Assembly: GCF_000002425.4 (NCBI RefSeq)
Contig: NC_037271.1
Coordinates: forward strand, 12,346,786-12,410,785
Length of the DNA: 64,000 bases
Origin: Physcomitrium patens
Lineage: Eukaryota > Streptophyta > Bryopsida > Funariales > Funariaceae
Direction of reading: 5' to 3'
Part shown: positions 24,010 through 36,235 of the stretch, one piece after another
Layout of the letters: each line of letters starts with the position of its first letter
How positions within the stretch are numbered: position 1 is the stretch's first letter
Made by a program: the position numbers and the translations under genes
Notes under the pieces: model-generated
The model's database searches: none
The model's input: only the letters and a program-made list of their open reading frames with translations
What the model was told of the DNA's origin: nothing

Positions 24010-25765
24010 GGATATAAGATTCAGTACTTCATACATGTCAAATTTATCGACTGGCTTTAAACTAGCGCGGGGGTTGAAACAGAACATCGCTGTTGCACCT
24101 TTATGTCAAACTATCAACTTGGCAAGCACAGCAGAACATCGGACAATTAAGGTCTATGAAGGTATTAAGGGAGAAGAGTTGACTTGCTAGACCAAATTTT
24201 TCATGTATCATAAATCCGCTTTTGCTTGGACTTATGATGATTTAAAAGATATCTCTGCTGAAGTCTTTGAGCATCGTATCATTTTAGAGGAGAATGCTAA
24301 ACCGATATGGCAGAGGCAACATTGCCTTTATCCTTAATATTTCTTTATGGTAAAGGAAGAATTGGACAAGCTTCTTGCGGTTGGTTTTATTTATCCAGTA
24401 CCAAATAGTGAGTGGGTTTCTTCAATCATGATGGTGCCAAAAAAGAATGGAAAAATTTGAATTTGTCAGGATTTTTGGAAACTTAATGCGGCCACCAAGA
24501 AAGATTACTTCCCATTGCCCTTCATGGATAGTATATTGGATGCTGTAGCAAGTCATGAATGTTATTCGTTCCAAGATGGATTTTTTGGGTATAATCAGGT
24601 TCAAATTGCAACAGAAGACTAGCTCAAGACAACCTTTACTATGGATTGGGGCACATTCGCTTATCGCGTGATGCCTTTTGGGTTATATAACGCCTTAGCC
24701 ACGTTTCAGAGAGTGATGACTCAGGCCTTCCAAGACTATCTCTGGTTGTTTATGGAGATCTTTTTAGATGACTTTTGTATATTCAGTACAAAACAAGATC
24801 ATCTTAATTGTCTCGGCAAATAATTGGCTCAGTGCGCTAAGTTTGGGATATCGTTGAACTCGGATAAGTGTCAATTCGGTGTTCCATCAGGAAAATTATT
24901 GGGACATATCATCTCTAGCCGTGGTATCGCTACGGATTCGGACAAAGTGACACATATAATGAACTTGCCCAGACCAGAGACAATCTCTGGTGTTCAAGGG
25001 TTCGTCGGCCATGTCAGTTATTATCAACGATTTATTCGATCATTTGCAGTTATTTGTCAACCTTTAACAAACTTACTGAAGAAACCTCCATTAGATGGGA
25101 CTAGTCCCATGTGGACCATGGAGTGTACCGTGGCCTTTGAAGCATTGAAGTCAAAATTGTTCTCTGCACCAATATTGGTGGCCCCTCGTTGGACCGAGCC
25201 CTTTCATGTGTATGTTGATGCATCCAATGTGGCTATTGAATCGGTGCTAAGTCAGAAGGATGATCAGGGTCTAGATCATCCTATCTATTATGCTAGTCGG
25301 TAATTGGTGTCTGCCGAACATAATTACACTAATACTGAACGAGAAGCGTTGGATATGATATACTCGGTTCAGAAATTTCGACACTATTTGCTTGGGTATC
25401 CCTTTGTCTTTTCTGTGGATCATGATGCCCTCAAATACATGATTAATAAACCTCAATTGAGTAGACGCATTGCTCGATGGATGTTATTACTTCAAGAATT
25501 TAATTTTACTATCAATGTACGGCCAGAAAAGAAACATGCCAATGCGGATCACTTATCCCGTTTATCTAATATAATGGATAATGAGCCAATAAACGATGCT
25601 CTTGTGGATGCACAACTATTCGCTGTGGATGTCATTACCTCCGAATATGGTGAATTGATCCAATATCTAACGTTTCAGACTTTTTCTATTTCTTATAATG
25701 AAAAACTAAAGAAGCGTTTGATTTTAAAAAGTGCGGACTATACCATGATTGGAGATGCCTCGTAG
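24010..25765 (+). pseudogene. Element C RT and RNase H, resumed after element D
   Basis: The frame picks up from 14033 (VDIRFSTSYMSNLSTGFKL). RT follows: FAWTYDDLKDIS, MMVPKKNGKI, LNAATKKDYFPLPFMDSIL, GTFAYRVMPFGLYNALATF, and the catalytic box EIFLDDFCIFS at about 24755-24787. RNase H is at about 25190-25560, with FHVYVDASNVAIESVLSQK, TEREALDMIYSVQKFRHYL and HANADHLSRL. The FLDDF box and the ATKKD block are typical of non-chromoviral plant Gypsy (Tat/Athila-like) lineages. Stops at about 24188, 24459, 24620, 24822 and 25301 disable it. Confidence 0.9.
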
Positions 25766-26895
25766 AAACAAGGGCGGGATGGAATTTTATGCCGTTGCAT
25801 CTTTCAAAGTGAAGTTCGTACAATTTTGGAAGGATGTCATTTGGATAGTTGTGGTGGACATTTTGCGGGAGACAGTACTGCTCGTAAGGCTTTAATGGCC
25901 GGATATTGGTGGCTCACAATGTTTTCTGATGCACACCAATTTGTTTGTCATTGTGATCCCTATCGATGAATTGGTCGACCCACGGGTACTTCAGCGATGC
26001 CGTTAGTACCAATCTTGGCACAGGTACCATTTGAGAAATGGGGAATTGATTTTGTTGGACCCATTGCACCAGTATCGAGACATGGATAAAAGCGGTATAT
26101 TTTAGTCGCCACGGACTATGTAACCAAATGGGCAGAGGCTATTGCTACCCGCAATGATAATGCCAGTACGGTGGCCACATTTCTATACGAGAATATTATT
26201 ACTCGATTTGGATGTCCGAAGGAATTGATTAGCGATTGCGGCACCCATTTTATAAATGCTATCATAGCAGCCTTGACGAATACATACGAAATGAAACACA
26301 AGAAAACAACACTATATCATCTTCGGGCCAATGGGCAGACGAAAAAGACCAATGGTATTCTATGTAAGATTTTAACCAAAATAATTTCGGGCACGAGAAC
26401 GAATTGGGATACTAAATTATTTGTGACATTGTGGGCATATTGTACTGCATATAAAGTGACTACCAATTCCACACCATTCCAATTGGTGTACGGGCAAGAA
26501 GCAATATTATCCATTGAATTGGAAGTTCAGAGTTTGCGCATTGCATTGGATGAACATCTTGGAGATAAGAAAGTACTTCAATATTGGTTGGTAAAGTTGG
26601 ACAAATTGAATGAAATACGGGCTACAGCTCTCTTCAACATGGAAGCAATTCAAAAACGGCGGAAGAGTTACTATGATAGTAAACTGCGTCTGAAGAATTT
26701 TATGCCCAATGATTTGGTATTGTTGTTTGATAGCAGGTTTAATCATTTTCTGGGTAAATTTCAAGTTCGTTGGCATGGGCCATATCGTGTGATTGAAGGA
26801 TTTTTCAATGGGTCTGTTCAATTGGAGGATTTCATGGGTCAGTGATTCAATACCCGCATTAACAGGAATCGATTACGGTTATATCATACGTAAAA
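25766..26895 (+). pseudogene. Element C integrase
   Basis: The zinc site (CHLDSCGGHFAGDSTARKAL ... CHCDPY, where one Cys is lost at CDPYR) is followed by the core: GIDFVGPIAPVS, LISDCGTHFINAI and ANGQTKKTNGILCK. In that last box the third catalytic acid (Glu in NGQxExxN) is Lys. The C-terminal domain reads RWHGPYRVIEGFFNGSVQL and ends RNRLRLYH near 26890, with no chromodomain. Stops at about 25763, 25966, 26086 and 26843 confirm decay. Confidence 0.88.
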
Positions 26896-27591
26896 TCCGG
26901 AATGGGTTTTCAATTCTTGGAGGAGGTCACGTCGAATGTACTTAGGATAGACCTAATTAAGTGCGTTAGGGTGTATAGGTGGCTGAAAGGATAGTTAGTA
27001 ATTACTAATGTGTCAGATGGGACGAGGGTGAGAAACGGACAATAGGGATGACATGTTATTGTTATCACCACTAGGTAAAAGAATAGGAGTGGGGCACCCA
27101 TTTACGGTCATTCTCAGTTGTCGCATTCTGTTATTGTTTCTTTATGGTGTTACAATTTCGGATGTTTTGGAGTATTGGAGCGTAGTATTGATGGTTAGAG
27201 CTTGAAAGAGTGTACTTCATGGCGATGGAGAGTACAAAGAGAGCTACGGACAGAGAGGAAAGTGGCTGAAATGTGAAAGCTAAATGCAATTTAGGACCAC
27301 CATCTGTAGTAATTATTACCAATATGGAGCCTATAAAGCTGGAGATTTGCTGGACGCCAAGGAGAATACGAGATTTTTAAAACGCACAAATGTTTCAGTT
27401 TTTGCGCAAGTCAGATAGTTTGCCTTCAATTAATGTGGAAGAATACATCGTGAACTATGATCCACAGGATGGATCGAGCGTAGTACAAGGGCGCGTTATC
27501 GGTATTAATGAGAAGAGCCTCGAAGAAGTACTGTTTCTTCCAATTGGAGAAATTGCGGTGGGTGCTGAGGAGTCAAGTGACTTGCGACCGG
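26896..27591 (+). other. Tail of element C with an unrecognised coding-like fragment
   Basis: A purine-rich stretch (TTGGAGGAGG, near 26915) may be the polypurine tract, so much of this could be 3' LTR, though I could not match it to 3368-4160. From about 27390 to 27591 a frame reads VEEYIVNYDPQDGSSVVQG and EVLFLPIGEIAVGAE. It looks like protein-coding sequence, but I cannot name the family. A frameshift separates it from TRFLKRTNVSVFAQVR just upstream. It is cut at 27591 by element E. Confidence 0.45.
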
Positions 27592-28923
27592 TGTCGTGTT
27601 GTAACACGAGTATACAGTGAAAATAAAAAGAAAGGAAAATTTTATTAATATTCAGTTACCTCGAATATTGGGAGCATCGATCAACTCCAGTACAAATACT
27701 GAGTGGTCAGGTTCAATCACTCCGTTACAGTCAGCCGGGGCATACTGAAATGTCCCGTTCGATTCCAATAACGGAAGTCAGCAGGAAGAGAAGGACCAAT
27801 TCACACGACGGGTTCGAGGAGCCAATTGGATCCAATTTTGATAATCCAATCCGGGTCCTCTTATCCAATATGAGACCTGAATTGGCCGGTCAACCCCATG
27901 TGGTCTAATTACGAGAAATCCAGGTCTTACTACGGGTCTTAGCCAATCTGACGCAAGGACCAATTTGACCCAATTATGGGAACATCCAGGTTACTACGGG
28001 CATCTTTCCCAATATAGGACCTGAATTGGTCGAGCGACTCAATGAGGTCCCAATTACGGGGTTCGATTCTGTTTCAGGCTGTCCTGTTCTCTGTGCCGTT
28101 TCAGGGAACGTTGTTTTCGATAAATGGATTTCTTAAAGGTAAAAACGGAGGAGAAAGCTCTGATGGCGAGAGCCAATTTTGGATCCAATCTTGACGGCGA
28201 GAGCCAATTTCAGATCCAAGCTTGAGGTGGGAGCCAATTCCAGATCTAAGACGAAAGATTGAAGAAATTCAGAGGATAAGGTTAGGGGGGAATCAGGGGG
28301 GAGCTAGTTTTCAAGCTTTTGCAAGGTTACCAGTTCGATTTTTCATTGGAGGTTTTTGGGAGATCAAGGGAATTAGAGAGAGGAGCTTCATGCTTCGGGT
28401 CGGGGAAGGAAAGACATAGAATTTGGATTTTTCTTCTTCGTAGAGTTTTGGGAAGACTAAGGCAATCGCTGCTGAAGTCAGTGTTGTAATGGTGAATCGG
28501 GGTTTTTAAATGAAGTGGGTTTGAATACTCTTGACTGTTTTGTAAAATCGAGTTACGTCTGTAATTGAAGGATTAAAAGGGTGTCTATAGGATTGAGTAT
28601 GCGGAGTGAATGAAATTTATTGGGTTAATCTAACAGGACAGTCAGTGGATACAAGATCGTAAGTACAAAGGGGTATTAAAGATTAACAGTTTGGGTTGTT
28701 TAGGGTTCTCTGTAAAGTTTAGAGACCTATCGGCTGGGACAAAAAAAAGACTTCGACAATCAGTCAAAGAGCATCTGTATAGATTTACGATACATTGTTG
28801 CTGTCGTTTATATTCCAGCAGTCAAAAAACTGATAGACTGCTTGACTATCGGCGAATCTCCATACTACCTTCTACAGCCAGACGCCCGGCGCGTTCTCGA
28901 GCAGGAAAGCACGTAATATGACA
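27592..28923 (+). repeat. 5' LTR of element E
   Basis: It begins TGTCGTGTTGTAACACGAG and ends CGTAATATGACA, 1332 bp. Near 28157-28256 it has three copies of a roughly 33-bp unit containing GAGAGCCAATTT and GGATCCAA; the 3' LTR has one copy fewer. Confidence 0.93.
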
Positions 28924-28927
28924 TAAG

Positions 28928-28945
28928 TGGTGAACCCGACGTGAA
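28928..28945 (+). other. Primer-binding site of element E, tRNA-Trp type
   Basis: TGGTGAACCCGACGTGAA starts four bases after the LTR. Its complement TTCACGTCGGGTTCACCA is the 3' end of plant tRNA-Trp including CCA, as I recall that tRNA. All 18 bases pair. The same site is perfect in element F at 39018-39035. Confidence 0.8.
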
Positions 28946-28994
28946 AGCTTCAGGTGAAAGGTATTGGATTTTGATTGATTTTATCTTTATTTTT

Positions 28995-31366
28995 ATGAAA
29001 AACGAAAATAAAAATTTTGAAGGATTTTTGGGAGAAGTTTCTGGTGGGGAGTCTTCTAAAGGACAAGGTATGCACATGGATCCGTCTATTGCTAGTTTGT
29101 TTCAAGCCTTCTCATAGTCAATGCAGCAACAACAAAGCAATGATCGAAAGGAAGCTTTGGCAACCAAAGCATTGCAAGCAGTGGTCAATAAAATTGATCA
29201 ATTTGATGGGAGGAATATTTCAAGATATTTAAGATGTTATGTTCGTGAAATGGAATTAAATTGGGTTTCTGAGAGAAAAATGGTTGCACTATTTGAACTT
29301 GCCACAATACCGGAGATAAGGGACCACATTACATCGATTACGGATCGTTGTGGGAATTCATGGGAGGATTTTTCACATGCATTGAAAGACGAATATTTCT
29401 TGGAAGATGCTGATCGCGTTACTAAGAAGCTGTTTCTGGGATGGATTGAACGGCCCAATAAGAATTTGCAAGCAACAGAGCTACTAAGGGAATTTGAGAG
29501 GCAGTACTCTCAATTATCGAAGGTAGAAAAATTGACATTGGAGCCGAACAAAGTTGATCTATTCCTTCAAGCTGCTGATGGAGAATTGCAAGAGAAATTA
29601 GAACCCCTTCTTGAAGACAAAGAAGAAGATGAAGGATTGACAACGAAGTGGAAGAACGTTGAAGATGCGGTAGGGTTGCTTACAAAAAAAAAAAAGAGGA
29701 AGGATAGGAGCAATATTCCAAAAACAGTACAAGCACCCAAAGCTCCAGTACGTACAACACCACCGACAATGCCTACAGTTCAACCTTCGACATCCTTGTC
29801 AAAGAAAGCAGATATGGATATGGAAGAAATTATACGAGGAATGCGAGATCTTCAAATCAAATTGGCAAGACTTGAAGAGAATACTTGTATAAACAATTCA
29901 AAGAATGTTTCAAAACAAGGATATGTACAAAGATGCATTTGGTGTGATGATGCTTCACACACTAGAAAAGATTGCAATGAATTTAATAATATGATACGGC
30001 AGAGAATTATTTGCTGGAAAGATGGGAAGATAGCATTGAAAGATAGGGAGGATCTTCTTCAAACCAATTTTGGCAAGGGAGGAATGAGAGCATTGGTTCA
30101 AGATTACTTAAAAGAGCATGAAACAGTAGTACGAGAAAGTGCAAGTTATGGTGCTAGAGTAGATGATGAAATTGGTGGAAGTACGGAAACTAGTGAGTTT
30201 TGGGCTTCTGCCGTTTCTACAATGCAAGAAGGGGAATTACCTCGAGAAGCGTTATTGAGAACTGCAGCTACAATACGAGGAAGAACAGGTTGGAAGATCC
30301 TGTTGAGTCTCTTTCAGTTCATGCATATATTGCTAAGAGCCAACATGAAGCTTTGATGGAAGAAAAAAGACGAGGAAATTTTGATGATACTAGAGAAGGA
30401 AATTCTTTTAAGAGGCAAACTCGAGGAGACAAGGCTCGGGAGGCAGCTTCACAAGAATTGCTTGTAAAGGATACCTCAGCATCATTGGGAGAAAAAACAA
30501 AGGAGACAAAAGATAAGGGCAAATCAATTGCTTATAAGCTACTCTCTGACATTGAAGCGGCAACAAATTTGAAAGGGGTGTTGGAAGAACGTATATTAAA
30601 CGCTAAGGTGGAATTCACATTGAAAGAAGTCTTGGAAATTACAAAGAAAGAGTTTCATGATGTTAGCATTGACAGCATTAAGCGAAAGAGGCAATTAATG
30701 AGCGAAATTGGAATGAATCATGCTATTGATGCAAGAATATGTAGAGATGAAGAAGAGGTTGATATTGGTTACAAGCAACCAACAAATAAAAAGAATGGGT
30801 ATAATCAGCGAGTACATTTCAAAGATTCTAGTGACAAGGAAATGGAAACTTTGAGCCATCATACTTGAAAGCATTGGGCAAGGGCAACTACTGAGGTATT
30901 GGTGAAGGTAGGAGATATAGAAGAATCAATAGTTGCTTTGGTGGACCATGGTTCTGAAATAAATCTCATGTCTAAAGATCTTTATAAGAAGCAAAAATGG
31001 CCAATTGATATGGAACATGGATGGGCAATACGAGCAGCTAATAACACACGAGGCGAATTATATGGAGCTTGTCCAGATGTCAAAATTCGGATTGGAGATG
31101 TTGCGACAGAGCAACATTTCTTCGTTCAAGATACAACGTCTTATCCGTTGATTTTAGGACAACCTTATATCACGGCAACACGGATGGAAACAAAGGTACT
31201 TGACGATGGTTCTGCTTATGCAAGGGTACGGAGCGAATATGGGAGGAAAGTTGTACAATTTCTAACAGTACCTCCTAACCATGAACGGAATCGAGATAGG
31301 TTGACGGAGAAACCATTGCCAAAGATTGTTGAAGGATTTAAGGATTTTGAAGAGGTACCACTGTAA
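28995..31366 (+). pseudogene. Element E Gag-protease
   Basis: The ATG at 28995 opens MKNENKNFEGFLGEVSGG. A TAG at 29116 is followed by a 411-codon open stretch (29121-30356). It contains the Gag domain and the knuckle CIWCDDASHTRKDC at 29934-29975. A one-base deletion near 30290, relative to D and F, moves the frame. A TGA at 30866 replaces the CGA seen in D. The protease (30899-31366) keeps ALVDHGSEINLMS (Asp codon at 30944) and YPLILGQPYI. The frame ends at TAA 31364-31366, as in D and F. Confidence 0.9.
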
Positions 31367-34300
31367 AGCGAGATTATGGAGGTACAAAAGAGGAGGTACT
31401 CTCGCGAGATGAAGGTGCCTTTGCTGCGAGTTTTATTGGTATATTGGAAAATGGAAATATTATGTATAAGAAAGTTGATGATTTTAAAAGAAAAGAAAGA
31501 AAAAGATTATATCATATTGAAGGACAGTTATGCAAGATAGATACATTGCAAGATGATGAGAGGATTTTGGGTGTTTATGAAGAAAGTGGACTGGAAGATT
31601 CATTGGAATTGATTACATCTATTGGGTTAGGGGATAATGATAAGATTGTTGAGATTCATTCGAGAGAAGTTTATACCATGCTTGAATCTTTTCAAGCACC
31701 AGAAGTCACAGTAGAGACGAGATATAAAACGGCAGATAAGAAGGTAAAGCCTGTTGCCGGACCATTACCAGAGGATTCTAAAGAACAAATGGGAGAAGCA
31801 TCAAAAGAAGCAAGTTTAAGAGATCCAATGAGTATTGGACATCAGTTTACTGAAGAGACTTTTGAAGAATTGAAGATTGATTCTGATGGTTCTTTATTGC
31901 CGGAGGAAATTACTTGCTTCAAAAAGATGTTGGCTAAACAAGGTAGATCGTTTGCCTTCGAATCTCATGAAATTGGGTGTGTGGATCCAAATATTATAAC
32001 ACCTATGGTTATCTTTATTGTGCCGCATGTACCTTGGAATCTAAGACCGATTCCAGTACCGAAGGCACATTTACCTAAATTGGTGGAACTATTGAAAGAA
32101 AAGATAAAGATGAAAATATTAGAACCTTCATTTGCGCCGTATTCTAGTCAATGGTTTACGGTATCTAAGAAGAATGGATCACTACGGTTTATTTAAGATA
32201 TACAGCCGGTGAATGCTGTAACTGTCAGGAATACAGGAATTGGACCTATTGTGGATGAATTTGCTGAGGCGTCTGCTCGAAGGGCGATCTATTCAACGGG
32301 TGACTTGTATTCAGGTTATGATCAATTTCAACTTGCCGAAGGAAGTAGAGATATGACAACGATGAGGACACCGCTTAGATTGGTTAGAATGTGCACTCTT
32401 CCTCAAGGCGCGATCAACTCAGTTGTGCATATGATGAATGGGATGAATAAGGTATTGAGAGATTTTATTTCGGAAAAGACTATGCCTTTTCTGGATGATG
32501 TTCCTATAAAAGGGTGCGGAGAAGGAGACAAGGATGAAACTTTAGATACGAGGGGGTGTCGCAGATATGTTGTTGATCATATACAAGATTGTGAAAAGAT
32601 TTTAACTGAGCTTGGAGAAGTTCATCTTACATTATCGGGTATGAAGTCCGTATTTGGAGTGCGAGAGGTTGTAATTGTTGGACATTTATGCGGATCTTAC
32701 GGAAGAAAACCAGATCCGACTAAAGTTGATGCAATTGGAAGGATAAAAGAGGATTGTGGTTCTTTAACAGAGGTTCGCAGGTTTTTGGGTGCATGTGTAT
32801 TTTATCGAATCTGGATCCCTCATTTTGCTCACATAGCGGATCCATTATATGAACTGTTACGCAAGGGTTACCGATTTGAATGGAAAGAAAGGCATATTCA
32901 GGCAATGCAAAGATTGAAGAAATTATTGATGTCACCTCCAATATTGAGGAAGGTTGATTATAAGTGCAATAGACCAATGATTCTTACTGTAGACGCTAGT
33001 CCAATTACCGTTGGATGGGCGGTAGGTCAAGATGATTCGAATGGGAGTAGATTTGCAGTTCGATTTGGGGCTAAAGTTTTAAGTATTCATGAGCGTGCAT
33101 ATTCACAAGTCAAAAGAGAACTTTGGGGAGTTGTTTCGGCTATGAAAGCTGAAAAGGACTATTTGATTGGGGCAGTAGTAGTAATTGAAACAGATTGCTT
33201 GCCATTGCTTGGAATGATTATTAACTGTTCAACGCCAGATATTGCAATGTTGAGATGGATTGCTTATATTAAGTCACTAAATCCAGAATTTAAGCATATC
33301 ACTGGAAAGGACAATTTAGTAGCAGACATGCTATCTCGAGCAAGATACAAGAGGGAGGACGAAATGGTTGAAGACATAGATGATGTCGGATTGAAATTCT
33401 ATTCAATATCAAATCTCAACAAAGAAGACAAGCTATTTGTTGAAGAATCTTATGAAGGAGAATTATTAGATATTGGTCATTATTTGAATACCTTGTCTAA
33501 GCAGGAGAATTGGTCTACAGAAAAATTCAAACAAATAAGAAAAAAAGCATATGGATTTTTACTTCGAGATGGATTCTTATGGAAGAGATCGAAGAAAGGA
33601 ATTGGGATGCCACAACGAGTGATAGGCAAAAGGGAAGAAAAACTAAAATTATTAAAGGAGTTTCATCATAGTTTATGGGCAGGGCATAGAGGAATCTGGG
33701 CTACTTTTGCTAAACTCAAGGAACGATATTGATGGAAAAATATGTATCGAGATGTGCTCTCATTTGTAGAGTCATGTGAAATCTGTCAATCGTATTCTAA
33801 TATCCGACATCAAGATGGTCTTCATCCTACGTATCCTCTGGCTATTCATTTTAAATGGGTTGTTGATTTGGTTATTATGCCGGTTGGGTTATGGCAGATG
33901 AAATATTTGGTTTTAGCTCGTGAAGATTTACCAAATCAAGTAGAAGGAAGAGCATTGAAGACAAAATCTACAGAGGGGATTTGTAGGTTTTTGCTTGAAG
34001 ATGTCATTTGCCGTTACGGGTGCGTAGGAAAAATCACTGCAGATCGTGGAGAATTAAATGCACAAGAAGCTCGTAAGTTCTTTGAAAAATGTGGAGTTAA
34101 ACTATCACTGACTACTGCTTATAATCTGAAAGGGAATGCAAAAAGCGAACGCGGTCACTCGCCGATTGTGAAAGCATTGGTTAAAGCTTGTAATGGGAAA
34201 GTTAAAGAGTGGCCACGGCTTTTGTCATTTGCATTATGGGCTGATCGAACAACACATAATTTGGTGACAGGATATATGCCAGTAGAACTTATGACAGGTC

Positions 34301-34842
34301 AAAAACCAATTATGCCGATTGAAGAAAAGGTACTTACTTGGAGTATGCTACCATGGGAAGATGGATTGACAAGAGAAGAACTTCTGGCTATTAGGATTCG
34401 ACAATTGGAGCAAAGAACGGAAGATGTCCAGATAGCATTGGAAAGGTTAAAAAGAGCAAGGTTACAAAACAAGGCGCGATTCAATAAGCAACATCGATTG
34501 AGACCAAAAGCAATCGAGGAAGGTGACTGGGTACTTGTTTATGACAACAGACTGGATAATCAACATAGTACTTTGCGGAAATTTTCAAAACGTTGGTTTG
34601 GACCATATGTTGTAACAACTGTTCATGATAATGCGACTTACTCATTACGGGAGTTAGATGGTACAAAATTAAAAATACCAATTGCAGGGAAGCGAGTAAA
34701 AATATTTAAACGAAGACACGCGGAGATGAATATGGAAGACCTTAATGAAGGTACAGAGATTCCGCAGCAAGAAGATGAAAGTGATTTGGATAATGAAGGT
34801 GACGAAGACGAACTGGACAAAGACGTAGGGGATATATTATGA
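31367..34842 (+). pseudogene. Element E Pol: RT, RNase H, integrase
   Basis: Pol is read in the -1 frame relative to Gag-protease. It opens with RDYGGTKEEVLSRDEGAF immediately after the Gag-protease stop. RT is at about 31980-32760 with PFLDDVPIKG at 32482-32511. RNase H is at about 32985-33350 (ILTVDASPITVGWAVGQ, KRELWGVVSAMKAEKD, DNLVADMLSRARY). Integrase is at about 33655-34250, with a zinc site (FHHSLWAGH ... CEICQ), VDLVIM, TADRGEL and KSERG as the catalytic D, D, E regions. It ends in an acidic tail. Only TAA at 32194 and TGA at 33730 (from TGG) interrupt it, so the copy died recently. Confidence 0.92.
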
Positions 34843-34904
34843 ATCAAACAACAATTGGGTAAATTGGTGCATACCGGAGGATGCACAGGTTCAGAGGGGG
34901 TGGA

Positions 34905-36231
34905 TGTCGTGTTGTAACACGAGTATACAGTGAAAATAAAAAGAAAGGAGAATTTTATTAATATTCAGTTACCTCGAATATTGGGAGCATCGACCAACTC
35001 CAGTACAAATACTGAGTGGTCAGGTTCAGTCACTCCGTTATAGTTAGTCGGGGCATACTGAAATGCCCCGTTCGATTCCAATAACGGGAGTCAGCAGGAA
35101 GAGAAGGACCAATTCACACGACGGGTTCGAGGAGCCAATTGGATCCAATTTTGATAATCCAATCCGGGTCCTCTTATCCAATATGAGACCTGAATTGGCT
35201 GGTCAACCCAATGTGGTCTAATTACGGGAAATCCAGGTCTTACTACGGGTCTTAGCCAATCTGACGCGAGGACCAATTTGACCCAATTACGGGAACATCC
35301 AGGTTACTACGCGCATCTTTCCCAATATAGGACCTGAATTGGTCGGGCGACTCAATGTGGTCCCGATTACGGGGGTTCGATTCTGTTTCAGGCTGTCCTG
35401 TTCTTTGTGCCGTTTCAGGGAACGTTGTTTTCGGTAAATGGATTTCTTAAAGGTAAAAATGGAGGAGAAAGCTCTGACGACGAGAGCCAATTTTGGATCA
35501 AAGCTTGAGGTGGGAGCCAATTCCAGATCTAAGACGGAAGATTGAAGAAATTCAGAGGATAAGGTTAGGGGGGGGGTTTTTTTTTTGGGGAATCGGGGAG
35601 AGAGAGAGTTTTCAAGCTTTTGCAAGGTTACTAGTTCGATTTTTCATTGGAGGTTTTTGAAGATCAAGGAAATTAGAGAGAGGAGCTTCATGCTTTGGGT
35701 CGGGGAAGGAAAGACATAGAATTTGGATTTTTCTTCTTCGTAGAGTTTTGAGAAGACTAAGGCAATCGCTGCTGAAGTCAGTGTTGTAATGGTGAATCAG
35801 GATTTTTAAATGAAGTGGGTTTGAATACTCTTGACTGTTTTATAAAATCGAGTTACGTCTGTGATTGAAGGATTAAAAGGGTGTCTATAGGATTGAGTAT
35901 GCGGAGTGAATGAAATTTATTGGGTTAATCTAACAAGACAGTCAGTGGAAACAAGATCGTAAGTTCAAAGGGGTATTGAAGATTAACAGTTTGGGTTGTT
36001 TGGGGTTCTCTGTAACGTCTAGAGACCTACCGGCTGGGGCAAAAAAAAAAAAAAAAAGATTTCGACAAGCAGTCGAAGAGCATCCGTATAGATTTATGGT
36101 ACATTGTTGCAGTCGTTTATATTTCGGCAGTCAAAAACTGATAGACTGCTTGACTATCGGCGAATCTCCATACTACCTTCTACAGCCAGACGCACGGCGC
36201 ATTCTCGAGCAGGAAAGCACATAATACGACA
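34905..36231 (+). repeat. 3' LTR of element E
   Basis: It is 1327 bp, begins TGTCGTGTTGTAACACGAG and ends ATAATACGACA, and is preceded by a polypurine tract (AGAGGGGGTGGA). It differs from the 5' LTR by scattered substitutions, homopolymer length changes near 35565-35590 and 36040-36057, and loss of one 33-bp repeat unit. Confidence 0.93.
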
Positions 36232-36235
36232 CCGT

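Larger units (their letters stand above)
27592..36231 (+). mobile_element. Element E: second two-LTR member of the D family
   Basis: This 8640-bp element has two closely similar LTRs of about 1.33 kb, a clean tRNA-Trp-type primer-binding site, a Gag-protease frame and a Pol frame. It is the best preserved member here: Pol from 31444 to 34842 has only two stops. The bases flanking the two ends (CCGG on the left, CCGT on the right) do not match, and the sequences beyond them belong to different elements (C on the left, inverted F on the right). E is therefore best read as a recombinant of two insertions. Confidence 0.93.

Noticed and set aside
27832-27860. tRNA gene, because of a GGTTCGA-like word
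   Set aside because: No A box, anticodon arm or acceptor stem fits; the word is part of the LTR repeat.
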